A stretch of 64,000 nucleotides of DNA from Barthelona sp. PCE (lineage: Eukaryota; Metamonada: BaSk clade): contig JAUFOR010000002.1 of the NCBI GenBank assembly GCA_040285745.1, forward strand, positions 372,001 to 436,000. The letters run 5' to 3'. Position numbers and translations under genes: made by a program. Numbering within the stretch: the first letter of the stretch is position 1; every line of letters starts with the position of its first letter. This document shows positions 38,358 through 47,935 of this stretch, piece by piece. The notes under the pieces are model-generated. The model saw nothing but the letters and a program-made list of their open reading frames with translations. It was not told the origin of the DNA and searched no databases.

Positions 38358-39006
38358 TTAAGTTTTGTTCATTGTTTTCAATTAATCAGTCATGTATCTT
38401 GATAGCACTGGCAATATTGTGTGCTTCAGTAATAAATTCAAGCGTTGTTTTTCGCACAATGATGGAAGTTGAGTTGATTGTCACTCTATTATTTAATATC
38501 CATTCTTACCTCACTCCTAGTGGAGAGATGCACTCCCAATACCGCTGTTAGTATGCTACTGAACAGTAATTTTGTTGATTTGTGCTCAATGTAGCTTGAA
38601 GTTTTTTTTCGTTTCTATTGCAATTTGTGCTGTAAAAAGCGGAGTTATAGGTACTCGGTAGACAACAAGTTGAGTTTATAGCAATAAAACTTACTGCAGG
38701 CAACGATTACATATCATTTGAAGTAAAAAGTGCTATCAATCTGTAGATAACTCATTACCACTTTGACACTCTATTATCACAGAAAAAAGCTGCTGAGCAG
38801 GCGGAAATTTTACCAAAAACTATTCTGAGATACGATTTTAGATTCTTTGTGTTCTTTCCTATTTAGCTTACATATGTTCCACTTAATGGATTTATCTATA
38901 TAAATTATCCACGTAACATAATTTGAAAGAAGAAAATTGGAAGAGGAACATGCTAAACGCTAAATTACCCTATTCTTTCTTTTTATTTTTCGTAAATACA
39001 CATCTA
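38358..39006. other. Intergenic upstream of PEPCK candidate
   Basis: This 649-bp gap is less AT-rich than the previous one. It contains two copies of CACTCTATTAT (about 38482-38492 and 38767-38777) and a block at 38502-38610 with weak snRNA-like marks (see findings). The in-frame upstream ATG at 38950 belongs to the PEPCK frame but lies in leader-like T-rich sequence. Confidence 0.45.
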
Positions 39007-42000
39007 ATGAGTATTACACCTTCACCTATGCCCTACATTCCCGATTCTTCGGAACTTGTTAGCATTAGAACTGTTGCCGAAACTAGTTTTGTCGAATGCG
39101 GAGCCCCCAGAAAAGCTGAGGAGCTTCGCCGCAAGCTTGGTTACGGAATCAAGCCCTCAGAGTCCAAGCGTGAGGAGAAATGGATCAAACGTTACAGTAA
39201 CGTCCGTTTACAATCCCTTGGTTATGAGCTTCCCGAGACAAACGAGTTCGAGATGCTCACCTCAACTCTCCTCCAGTCATGGCAGGAGAGAGCCAGCAAC
39301 GTTGCACCCAACGCACCCGTTGATCAGCGTATTCAAGACTGGCTTAATAAGTATCTTGAGCCTGTTATGGACAAGATTGACGGAGACATCACTCTCCCTA
39401 AGTCCCTAAGTCTTGACAGATACGGAATGGCCCGTCTTCTTTCGTTGCCCAAAGACTCCGACTGCTGGAAGTCTGAGCTCGTTGAATCACACCGTCTTCG
39501 TGAGCAGGGTGTTCTCCACAACCCCGAGCAGGATCGTCGTACAACCAAGGATACTTTCCACGTTGCTGAAGGCGGTCTGCCTATTGCTGACGATAAGATT
39601 GCCGTTCCCCGTCAGGTTTTCGGTAACATGCTTGCCCGTGCTATGCATCCTCCCAAGGAACACGCTGCTCTTCCTTACGAGAGCTCTATCGATGACCTTC
39701 ACGTCTCTCTTCTCCTCAAGCCTTCCGTCGCCCCTGGTGTCCCCGGTCTCGTTGAGAACCAGAACATGGAGATTCGTTTCTTCGCCCCTGGTGGTATCGT
39801 CTGTGCCGCTGATTTCCTTGAGTCAGTTTTCGGTAACGGTGGTGATCCTTTTGATCTCAACACCGATTCAGCTCTTGATGTCAACGGTTGGTGCGGCTGC
39901 ACTGGTTTCATCATCTTAGCTCCCCATCTCCGTTCTGTTACCAAGAAGGAGGTTGGTCTCCCTCATTACGATGATGCTACTGAGAAGCAACGTTCAACTG
40001 GTTTCTGTTGGACCTCTCCTGAGGAGCTTTACTTTAATGGTACCCCCTTCAAGCTTACTGCACGTAACGAGGAAGGTGTCATCTGTACTATTATCGCTGC
40101 TTCCTACTTCGGTTACTGTAAGAAGGAGGTCAAGACCCAGCTTTCCTTTGCTGCTAACCTCTCCGGCTGCGTCGAAGAGGAGCACGCTGGTGGTGCCCTT
40201 GTCTTCCCCTCTTATGGTCTGGGTATGGACTTTAACCTCTCATCCTTTGTGCGCAAGAAGCGTATCGCTGATAACGACAACAACTTTGAGGACGTCTGCA
40301 ACCTTCTGGGTGAGCAGCGCGTCAAGGTAATGGCCGATGGTTACGCTATCGATCGTCGTTTCAAGGATATCATCTATCTTCCTCGTGGTTCTGACTTCAA
40401 CGTTGAAGAACAGAGTATCACATGGAAGCTCGGTGGCACTGCCAAGTCTCTCAAGATGCTTGAGAACTACACCTACGTGCTCCCCAATGGTTACAAGGTA
40501 CGCCTTGCCCGTCATCCTTCATGGCATCTCGTCGGTACCGGTGCCGAGGGTGTCTCTATTCACAAGGCCATTTCCGTCTCTGGATCTGGTAAGTCTGAGA
40601 TCTCCAAGCCTCTTTCCGATGCCATTCTCATGAAGGCTTTTTTCATTTCCAATTTCGATCAGGATTTCGATCTTCTTTACTCTGTTGTCAACCATGACTA
40701 CTCCAAGCGTTATAAGGAGGATAACGAGAATAACGATCACCGTGGTCTGTTCCACCCTGATCGCTCCATCGGTTCAGTCATTAAGTTGTTGAACCCCAAC
40801 CAGGAGTATACTGAAGAGTACAACAGATGGTTGAAGAAGATTCCCTACCACGTCAGATCTCTCGCCATTCTTCTCAAGTACTTGTGGAAGGACAACATTC
40901 CCGTTGATGATCTCCGTCACCAGTTCTCTGTTGATATGGTCAACTCCTCACCTGGTCACGAGCTCAAGTATCAGAACAGACTTGTTTACGCAAACTATCT
41001 CCGTTGCGGTTTTGATCCCAACAACCATAACTGGAGAACTTTCAAGTGCCGTCAGGATTTCTCTCCTGGTACCAAGATCCAACTTGAGGATGATATCTCC
41101 GTCTCCGTCACTGTTCCCACTCGTCACGTCAAGATTGGTCTCCCCGCTCACTTCCATGAGGAAGGTAACAACCACGCCCTCGCTCACAAGCACACCTTGA
41201 ATGTTGAGGCTCGTTACTTCCAGCGTCCTGATGATATTCGTCATCGTGGTGCTGATGAGCTCGCTGAGTCCATCCTTTCTGGCCGTAACACCGAGACTTA
41301 CAACAACCTTTTCATTACTAACTTTGCTCCTCTTGATCTCAACGATGCTCAGGAGTCTTGGGAGAATGCTATGACTCTCTGTGAGTACACTAAGCCCGTC
41401 CAAAACATGATTGAGGCCCTTGTTGACTCCCGTGAGCAGATTCTCGAGAACGTGTTTGACGATTCCATTTCTCGTAAGAGAACCTCTTCTGGTGTTCGTC
41501 AACCCGCCAAACACATTACTCCCTCAGACAGATACTGGGTATGCCCCGATCGCCCACGTATCTTCCAGGGTAAGGCCACCAAGAACCCCCGTTTCCTTCA
41601 GTGGAGATCTGATCTCCACTGTGAGAAGGAGCGTTACATTTGCGAGGTTGGTGCTCGTCTTTACCGTAAGGTTTCCCCCGCCGATCCTCTCTTCTTCCCC
41701 ATTGATTCCACCATCTTTGGTAGAAGAAACAACCCTCGTAACGAGGCTGATGGTATTCCCCCTCTGGCTGTCTACAACCCCATTCACTTCCAAGATATGC
41801 CCGAGGCCATCCTTGATTGGATGGCTTGCCTCACTGGTAAGTCCCCCTCAACAACAGGTGCTGGTTCTGAGGGTGCCCTTACAAAGGGTCCCTTCAACGC
41901 CATTCGTTATGCTGCTGATGTTAACGCAGCTTTCTTAGCCGCAGTTCTCGGTGGTTACGATTGCTTCACCTCTGCTGCCGGTCACATTGGTGATAACTAC

Positions 42001-42816
42001 GAGGTTGCTCACGATGTTTCCCTTCTGGTTCCTGAAATCTGGTGCCGTCTTCAGCCCCATGAGCGTTCTGCCGAGTATCTCATTAAGAACGATTTCCTTG
42101 AGAAGGTTGATGATATTGAGTACCGTGGTAAGCTTCTCCGTTCCTCCCGCCTCGGCTGGAGAATTAACGAGAAGTTCGTCAACACATTCCTTGGTCGTAT
42201 TTTTGACACTCCTCACCTCGTTTGGAACCCCCAGATCCTCCGTCCTGAAACACAGTCTTGGGAATCTTTCGCCTTGGGTATTGAGAACATCACATCCGCT
42301 CACCGTCGTGTGTGTCAAGCTTACATCAGAGATGGCACAATCGATGATCTTCTTCCCCCCTTGCAGATTCTTTGCCGTATGGGTGCTGAGGATGCTGTTG
42401 AAGTTGATGGCGTACACATGGACAGCGATGAATTCCGTGATCAGTTCAAGCTTGATCATGTTATTGATGCTGAGTGGTATCGTCTCCGTCTCCGCGCCCA
42501 ACGTGTTCGTAACTGGCAGTTGCTCGTCAAGAAGCTTGACTACATCTGTTACTTACTTGAGAACCCTATGTACACACTTGCCACAACTGAGCAGCTCCAT
42601 GAGCGTGCCATGATCATCTTTGCTGAATTGTCTAAGCTTAATGCTGATGACTACGAGGAAGATCTAGTTGGTATGCTTGGTGTTGATGTTTCCTTCTGTG
42701 GCCTCACCGAGGAAGAACTTTCTGAGTATAAGTTCAACATTAAGGATTCCAAGAATGCTCTTAAAAATATTGCTCCTGAGTTACACAAGGCTGCTGCCGA
42801 GTTAGAGCTCTTTTAA
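39007..42816 (+). CDS. PPi-type phosphoenolpyruvate carboxykinase (candidate)
   Basis: The 1269-residue protein starts at the ATG at 39007 (MSITPSPMPYIPD). An earlier in-frame ATG at 38950 would add 19 residues of T-rich leader and is less likely. Segments such as DRRTTKDTFHVAEGGLPI, EIRFFAPGG, GLPHYDDATEKQRSTG, EVKTQLSFAANL and EEEHAGGALVFPSYG match my recollection of the large PPi-dependent PEPCK family of Entamoeba and some bacteria. A phosphate-loop-like SVSGSGKSEISK is at about 522-533. The enzyme interconverts oxaloacetate and PEP using phosphate/pyrophosphate instead of nucleotide, feeding anaerobic glycolysis. There is no ATP- or GTP-PEPCK kinase motif. Codon bias is the strongest in the window, pointing to very high expression. 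Confidence 0.7.
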   Translation: MSITPSPMPYIPDSSELVSIRTVAETSFVECGAPRKAEELRRKLGYGIKPSESKREEKWIKRYSNVRLQSLGYELPETNEFEMLTSTLLQSWQERASNVAPNAPVDQRIQDWLNKYLEPVMDKIDGDITLPKSLSLDRYGMARLLSLPKDSDCWKSELVESHRLREQGVLHNPEQDRRTTKDTFHVAEGGLPIADDKIAVPRQVFGNMLARAMHPPKEHAALPYESSIDDLHVSLLLKPSVAPGVPGLVENQNMEIRFFAPGGIVCAADFLESVFGNGGDPFDLNTDSALDVNGWCGCTGFIILAPHLRSVTKKEVGLPHYDDATEKQRSTGFCWTSPEELYFNGTPFKLTARNEEGVICTIIAASYFGYCKKEVKTQLSFAANLSGCVEEEHAGGALVFPSYGLGMDFNLSSFVRKKRIADNDNNFEDVCNLLGEQRVKVMADGYAIDRRFKDIIYLPRGSDFNVEEQSITWKLGGTAKSLKMLENYTYVLPNGYKVRLARHPSWHLVGTGAEGVSIHKAISVSGSGKSEISKPLSDAILMKAFFISNFDQDFDLLYSVVNHDYSKRYKEDNENNDHRGLFHPDRSIGSVIKLLNPNQEYTEEYNRWLKKIPYHVRSLAILLKYLWKDNIPVDDLRHQFSVDMVNSSPGHELKYQNRLVYANYLRCGFDPNNHNWRTFKCRQDFSPGTKIQLEDDISVSVTVPTRHVKIGLPAHFHEEGNNHALAHKHTLNVEARYFQRPDDIRHRGADELAESILSGRNTETYNNLFITNFAPLDLNDAQESWENAMTLCEYTKPVQNMIEALVDSREQILENVFDDSISRKRTSSGVRQPAKHITPSDRYWVCPDRPRIFQGKATKNPRFLQWRSDLHCEKERYICEVGARLYRKVSPADPLFFPIDSTIFGRRNNPRNEADGIPPLAVYNPIHFQDMPEAILDWMACLTGKSPSTTGAGSEGALTKGPFNAIRYAADVNAAFLAAVLGGYDCFTSAAGHIGDNYEVAHDVSLLVPEIWCRLQPHERSAEYLIKNDFLEKVDDIEYRGKLLRSSRLGWRINEKFVNTFLGRIFDTPHLVWNPQILRPETQSWESFALGIENITSAHRRVCQAYIRDGTIDDLLPPLQILCRMGAEDAVEVDGVHMDSDEFRDQFKLDHVIDAEWYRLRLRAQRVRNWQLLVKKLDYICYLLENPMYTLATTEQLHERAMIIFAELSKLNADDYEEDLVGMLGVDVSFCGLTEEELSEYKFNIKDSKNALKNIAPELHKAAAELELF

Positions 42817-42895
42817 AACATCTTAATCTATCAGTAAATGAGTGATCTGTACATGTTTGTTATACACTAATACATTTTCAATTTTATTAACTTAT

Positions 42896-44594
42896 TCACA
42901 TGTTGATAGCAGAAATTTTCTCAGGCAGTACATCATTTCTTTGGTTGAAAACCTCCTTGATGAGGGTGTTTGTAGAGATTAACTTCGTAGTTATGATCGT
43001 CAAATCAATGTTAAGTGAATCCAAAGCTATGTACTCATCGTATGTGCAACCACCCAAGAAGAAGACAGTTAGCCTACGCTCAGTACTTTCTCTCAATCGG
43101 TGATTGTTGACGTTGAGGTTCAGCTTCTTTGGTAACCTTAAAGTCGAGCCGTTATGAATCTGTGTGCACAAATCGGGAAGAAGTTCATCCATAAACGGTT
43201 TCTGCTTCTTGTCGCGCACAAACAGAAGTCCTGCCTGCTGAAGATTGTTGAGAGTAAATGCATGATGATAACCGTATGTCCTAACGAATATTTTTCTGAA
43301 GTTGTTAAACATCTTGACTGAATCGAAGCCGCCTAGGATGACGCAGTACATGGCCACAAGTCTGAGGATGACCTGTGGATCTGTTTTTGTTGACATAAAA
43401 TCATAGATATGCTCAAACTCACAGTAGTTATCGAGCAAATTAAGTTCAAAATTGATTAGCTCATTGAATGTTTCGTTGGCAATATACTCATTAAACACGT
43501 GCTGTTCGAGGGCCACGTGCTCTCCAATTTTGTCCAGATATGTCCTACTGAGATCTTGCTGGTGTGTAAATGAACGCATAACGTCTGTTCTGCTCTTATA
43601 GTCCTGTGCTTCTTGCAATGACTGGGTGGTTTCTTCCATCTTGGCCTGCCACACGTTCAGCTTATCCTTTAAGATCTTCCTGACGTTCTCAAAACGAAGC
43701 TTCCAAATATCACCAAACACAAGGTCGTTGAATGCATAAAGGCGATCACGCATTGCCTGGTTCGGGATTACGTCCTTTTCAACACGCATGATTAAGTTGT
43801 TATAACCCAGGTATTCGGCTAAACAGCCACCGTAAGAGAACTGTGTCTTCAACGCATTGGCATAATCAACGGCCCTGTCCACTATCAACAGCTGTCCGGC
43901 GTCAGAGTTCGCTGCAGACAGTGAATCAAACTGCATGCAGTCAAAAAGCCTTTCGGCATGGGCACCCAGGGTGTAGACCGATGAAAATGTCTGACCGTGG
44001 TCGGCCTGGTACTTCGTCAGTGAGTAGCCAAGCTCCCACAGCTTCGTCTGGTCTCCATTGCAGTAGATATGCATGAAAGACTTCGGGCATGGCGATACAA
44101 AGAGCTTGCTCGACAGAGGGATGAATGGAAGATCAAAGACAGAGAGGACGTGGCTTGCATCGGGCTCGCAGGTATGTGAACGCATCATTTCCTTCTGGAA
44201 TCCTGTGAATCTTCCAATAAAAATGAAATAATATGAACGTTGAAGCCCCTGTATGCTTTTAATTGCTGAGCATATGTCACGGATGACGTCATCATCCGGA
44301 TATACGAAGAATACGATACTTTCAGGCACGTTGTCGGGAAGACGACGAGAGAGAAATGCCAATTCACAGTTTAATGCTTTCAAGGTTGGGATAACGACAA
44401 GATGGTGGTACAATTTGGCCACGTATGGGCCGAAAATTAACTTCTTAGGTCCTGATATCTAAATATGAGTGATGGTGCGAAAAAAAAAAGTATCTTCATA
44501 CGTTGCTCAGAAATTCGACAATGCTTCGACTGCCCAGGTGGAGCCACGTGTCCGTGGAGTCAAGGTGAGACAAATTAGGAAGCTCTAGCGGCAT
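42896..44594 (-). CDS. VPS33: VPS33 (Sec1/Munc18-family HOPS/CORVET subunit), spliced
   Basis: The long frame lacks an ATG and continues upstream to a stop through conserved sequence (KKLIFGPYVAKLYHH). Joining exon 1 (44502-44594, MPLELPNLSHLDS) across a 43-nt intron (44459-44501) gives 551 residues. The order matches VPS33: domain 1 with FGPYVAKLYHHLVVI, LSRRLPDNVPESIVFFVYP, the middle LLIVDRAVDYANALKTQFSYGG (where VPS33 has LLLLDRNVDLLTPL) and a C-terminal FFLGGCTYDEYIAL. VPS33 templates SNARE assembly in the HOPS and CORVET tethers during endolysosome fusion. It is slightly shorter than animal VPS33 (about 600). It ends 79 bp from the convergent PEPCK gene. Confidence 0.85.
44459..44501 (-). 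other. Spliceosomal intron, VPS33 gene
   Basis: This 43-nt intron has donor GTATGA, a central T-run of 11 and acceptor ATATTTAG (minus strand). The flanking exons join in phase 0 between AAC and ATA. Without splicing, the donor's TGA ends the upstream frame. Confidence 0.8.
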
Positions 44595-44902
44595 TTTATG
44601 ATGATAGGGGTTGAAATTGTCGTAACATATATAAAAGTCCAATTCATAGCTCTTAATCTGCGTTAAGATGTTTATAAACACTACGTACAGGATTTTAGAT
44701 ATGCTAAAAGAAAATGGCACCGACCTGCTTGAGAATATTTTCCTTTTTTCCCTACATTAATGTATTATGCGGTATATAAAGTATTTGAAGCAAATTAAGG
44801 GCGTGAAAGCACTGGTGAAAGTATAATTCTGTTGTGCAAGAAAAAATCTGCTTTTTGCATTTTCTTTCCTTTTCACTACATCCGGTATTTATTTGCATTG
44901 CA
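44595..44902. promoter_or_regulatory. Divergent region, VPS33 / ESF1
   Basis: This is 308 bp between divergent start codons. Pyrimidine-rich leaders are seen on both sides: TTTCAACCCCTATC about 12-25 nt from the VPS33 start, and TTTCCTTTTCACTACATCC about 22-40 nt before the ESF1 start. Nothing else was recognised. Confidence 0.4.
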
Positions 44903-46330
44903 ATGGGAAAAAACAGCAGCCTGAAGCCTAAATCAAAAAGAAGTAAGAAGAACAATAAGTTTTCTTCTCGATTTGCAGATTTAAAGCACGACAAGAGATT
45001 CAGACCCGTCTCAAAGCACCACAAAAAGGTGGAGGTCGACGAACGTTTTGCATCTGCACTGCAAAATATGTCTAGAAGACCAGAAATCGACGGTTTCAAA
45101 AATGAGGACGGATTGGATCGTTTGTACGAAATGGATCCTGCCAACAAGCTCAACAATCTCGGAAACGAGTCTGAAGGAGAGTCTGACTCTGAGGATGAAC
45201 TCATTGTTCCAGAAGAAGAAATTTTCTACGAAGAAGAAGCTGTGGTTGTTCCTACCATCGAGGACGGAGAGGAAACTCGCTATCTCGCTTGTTGCCAACT
45301 GGAATGGGATAAACTGCGAGCGGTTGACCTGCTTCATTTTTTCAGGGATATTGTGGCAATGGAGAATAAGGATTTTTCAAAGGGCATTAAAAGCGTTGGT
45401 GTTTATGTCACCAACTACGGTAGAGAAAAGCTCAAGCTGGAGGCCGAGCAGGGACCTACTTTTATTGAGAGTGAGCTCCCTGCACACGTTAAAGTGAACA
45501 AGAATGATGATGATTACGACACTGTGCTCCTGAGATACTATAATATGTCTCGCTTGAAGTACTACGTTGCGCTTGTTGAGTGTGATAGCGTTGAAATTGC
45601 TGATAGTCTGTATGCAAATTGCGACGGCGTCGAGTTTGAGCATAGTTCCACTCATATAGATTTGCGTTTCGTCGACGATGAGCAGCTGAAACAGTTCGAA
45701 GGGAGAGAGGTGCGTGACAGCGCGACAAAGCTGCCGAAAAATTACCAGCCACCAAACATTTTCGGAAGTAGTGGATTAGGTCAAACCAACCCCACGTTCA
45801 AGTGGGATGATGACGACAAGATGTATCAAGAGCTCATAGAGAAGGCCAACAAGGATGAGCTTGATGATGAGGGCATGCGTATGTTGTTTGGCAGCGATGA
45901 TGAGTCCGAGAAGCTTGACGCTGCAGCCTTCTTTGGAGCCGGTTTTACTGGTTTTGAGGATGATCCTGATCGAAAGAAGAAGGAAGAGGAGGCAGAGGAG
46001 CCCAAGGCGCAACGTAAGAAGAAGAAGAAGGTTGTTGTTGAGGCAGAGGAGGAACCAAAGAAGGAGAGTATTCTGGAGGGATTTGAAGCCGATCTTAACG
46101 ATGATCGTTTCAAGGCAGCGTTTGCGAACGAAGACATGGCTCTGGATCCACAGAGCAAGCTGTTTAGAAAGGATGCATCCAGTCACAGAGTTAAACAACA
46201 GCAAAAGAAGCGTAATTGGAGTTCTCGTGAAGAAGAGAAGAAAACAGGGAAAGAAATTATCAAGAAAAAGTCCAAGACAGCAAAAAAACCCAGCGCTAGC
46301 GATGATGAAGATGATATGATTTTCAGTTGA
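44903..46330 (+). CDS. ESF1: ESF1, nucleolar pre-rRNA processing factor
   Basis: I use the ATG at 44903 (MGKNSSLKPKSKRSKK), giving 475 residues; the longer frame starts at GTG. The protein has a basic N-terminus, DKRFRPVSKHHKKVEVDERF (about 32-52), acidic stretches around 90-125, then a divergent RRM-like core (about 135-260). The core holds RYLACCQLEWDKLRAVDLLHFF, YYVALVECDSVEIADSLYANCDGVEFE and IDLRFVDDE. The C-terminus has the NUC153 helix DDRFKAAFANEDMALDP (about 398-414) and ends K/E-rich. These are hallmarks of ESF1, needed for early 18S rRNA maturation. Together with TSR3 in this window it covers small-subunit biogenesis. It is shorter than yeast ESF1 (628), mainly in linkers. Confidence 0.9.
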   Translation: MGKNSSLKPKSKRSKKNNKFSSRFADLKHDKRFRPVSKHHKKVEVDERFASALQNMSRRPEIDGFKNEDGLDRLYEMDPANKLNNLGNESEGESDSEDELIVPEEEIFYEEEAVVVPTIEDGEETRYLACCQLEWDKLRAVDLLHFFRDIVAMENKDFSKGIKSVGVYVTNYGREKLKLEAEQGPTFIESELPAHVKVNKNDDDYDTVLLRYYNMSRLKYYVALVECDSVEIADSLYANCDGVEFEHSSTHIDLRFVDDEQLKQFEGREVRDSATKLPKNYQPPNIFGSSGLGQTNPTFKWDDDDKMYQELIEKANKDELDDEGMRMLFGSDDESEKLDAAAFFGAGFTGFEDDPDRKKKEEEAEEPKAQRKKKKKVVVEAEEEPKKESILEGFEADLNDDRFKAAFANEDMALDPQSKLFRKDASSHRVKQQQKKRNWSSREEEKKTGKEIIKKKSKTAKKPSASDDEDDMIFS

Positions 46331-46359
46331 AAAGAATAAAAATCGGTAAATTTTTTCTC

Positions 46360-46366
46360 ACCTTTT
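46360..46366 (+). promoter_or_regulatory. ACCTTTT element upstream of PPP phosphatase
   Basis: A copy of the recurring ACCYTTT motif ends 3 nt before the ATG at 46370, inside a 39-bp gap after ESF1. Confidence 0.35.
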
Positions 46367-46369
46367 ACA

Positions 46370-47935
46370 ATGGGTACTTCAACATCAAGGCCCAATCTGC
46401 GTTCAGGGGAAAATTCTGACAGCGATAAATGGGGTCTACGAGCATATAGTCGTTTTCGTCGTTTGGCAGTTCACGCTATTGATCCGAAGTATAATTATAT
46501 TCCCCCGGAAACGGTCCAGGATGTTATGGCGCGAGTTGAGAGTTACGAGTATAAAAGACAGCCTATTCCCGAGAATGAATTGTTTTCTCTAATGGATAGG
46601 GTTTATTTGCTATTTGCGAGGGAAAAAAACATCATAGACATCGACCCTGCATTAAACGAAGAGCCGTTGTATGTTTTTGGTGATATCCACGGTCAGTTCG
46701 AAGATCTATTGTATTATGTTCGCAATGTGCTCAACCAAGAAAATACCCGCATGTTATTCCTGGGGGATTACGTCGACAGGGGACCTCAGTCCATCGAGGT
46801 ACTCTGGTTGCTTATGATGCTCAAGTGTGTTATTCCTGATAGGGTATTCATGCTGAAAGGAAACCATGAGCAGGTGCCAGATGGCAAGTTCGACTTCTAT
46901 TACGAGTGCCAGGTCCGTTATTCTAACGATTGTCTTGTTTTATTTTCTGAATTTTTCAAATCACTTCCTCTTGCTGCAGTTTTATTCGAAGGCGAAGATC
47001 CGTCTGTCTGGCTATCGCACGCATCATTCCCACTTAATCCGGTGCAAGCTAACGAGATCGGCTACATGGATCGGTTCAGGGAGCCCAGCATCGGTGTATA
47101 CACTCAAACTATATGGGGAGATCCACTGGAGAACACAACAGAGGAAAAAAAGAAGTCCAGTCGTGGCGCACAGGCGTATGATTTCGGAGCCAGTCTAACT
47201 TTTGAATTTCTTGATAGGTTTGAGCTTGGCCTCTGTGTTCGTTCTCATCAGTTCTTTGAGGAGGGGCATCATCTGTGCCACGACGAGCGCTGCCTAACAC
47301 TTTTTTCAGCGCCACGCTATTGCGGGCATGGAAATCCTGGTACGTTTGCTAGGTTCCCTTCTTTAGACGGGAAGTCAAAATACCAAATAATGGCATACCA
47401 AATATCACAACAGGACTACATTGAGAGGCTGAAGAAACCTGCGTATGTCGTTGACTATCGAGAGGAGTTCTTCAAGAATTCTCACAATAAGGTTGTGTAT
47501 GAAGAAACATTGCGTATAACCAACGAATTAAAGAAAGAACAAATGAAGGACGCGTCCGCCGAATGGCTAACCATCGTGGAGACGGGATCTGAGGACTCTG
47601 TTGACTCATTCGCTTACGATCCAGTTGAGGATATGAACAGGTTTCCAGCAATGGTCCAGCAAGAGCGTATCATGTATGATGAGGAGCAAATGCACGATCC
47701 TGAGTATTATAATGACATGATACGTGCGATGGAGCGTGATTATAATCTCAAAAGAGACGAGAACGGAGCGGATGACATTTCTCAAAAGATTTGGAATCCC
47801 GATCATAACCGCCAGGATCTGGACATAGAATATGACTTTAGTCTCGAATATGAGCATAGAGATGTGAATGACGGGACAGACGATGATTTGCAAGATTATT
47901 CCCTTCACACTGCCATTCTCGGTGGTGAATCGTAG
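46370..47935 (+). CDS. PPP-family Ser/Thr phosphatase, divergent, possibly N-myristoylated
   Basis: The 521-residue protein has a metallophosphatase core at about 95-350: FGDIHGQF (about 104), LGDYVDRGPQS, KGNHEQ, CVRSHQ and FSAPRYCG. These supply the two-metal site and the substrate arginines of PPP enzymes. Two points are odd. The HGG motif reads SHASF, keeping the metal-ligand His but losing both glycines, and SAPNYC reads SAPRYC. The N-terminus MGTSTSRP fits an N-myristoylation signal. An acidic C-terminal tail (about 385-521) has no known domain. It does not fit PP1, PP2A, PP2B or PP5 well, so it is probably a lineage-specific PPP. Its last 31 nt overlap the convergent downstream gene. 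Confidence 0.85.
   Translation: MGTSTSRPNLRSGENSDSDKWGLRAYSRFRRLAVHAIDPKYNYIPPETVQDVMARVESYEYKRQPIPENELFSLMDRVYLLFAREKNIIDIDPALNEEPLYVFGDIHGQFEDLLYYVRNVLNQENTRMLFLGDYVDRGPQSIEVLWLLMMLKCVIPDRVFMLKGNHEQVPDGKFDFYYECQVRYSNDCLVLFSEFFKSLPLAAVLFEGEDPSVWLSHASFPLNPVQANEIGYMDRFREPSIGVYTQTIWGDPLENTTEEKKKSSRGAQAYDFGASLTFEFLDRFELGLCVRSHQFFEEGHHLCHDERCLTLFSAPRYCGHGNPGTFARFPSLDGKSKYQIMAYQISQQDYIERLKKPAYVVDYREEFFKNSHNKVVYEETLRITNELKKEQMKDASAEWLTIVETGSEDSVDSFAYDPVEDMNRFPAMVQQERIMYDEEQMHDPEYYNDMIRAMERDYNLKRDENGADDISQKIWNPDHNRQDLDIEYDFSLEYEHRDVNDGTDDDLQDYSLHTAILGGES

Noticed and set aside
38950-39006. Upstream ATG adding 19 hydrophobic residues to the PEPCK candidate
   Set aside because: The segment is T-rich leader-like with codon use unlike the gene, and a membrane signal would be odd for this enzyme. 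It remains possible but is not preferred.
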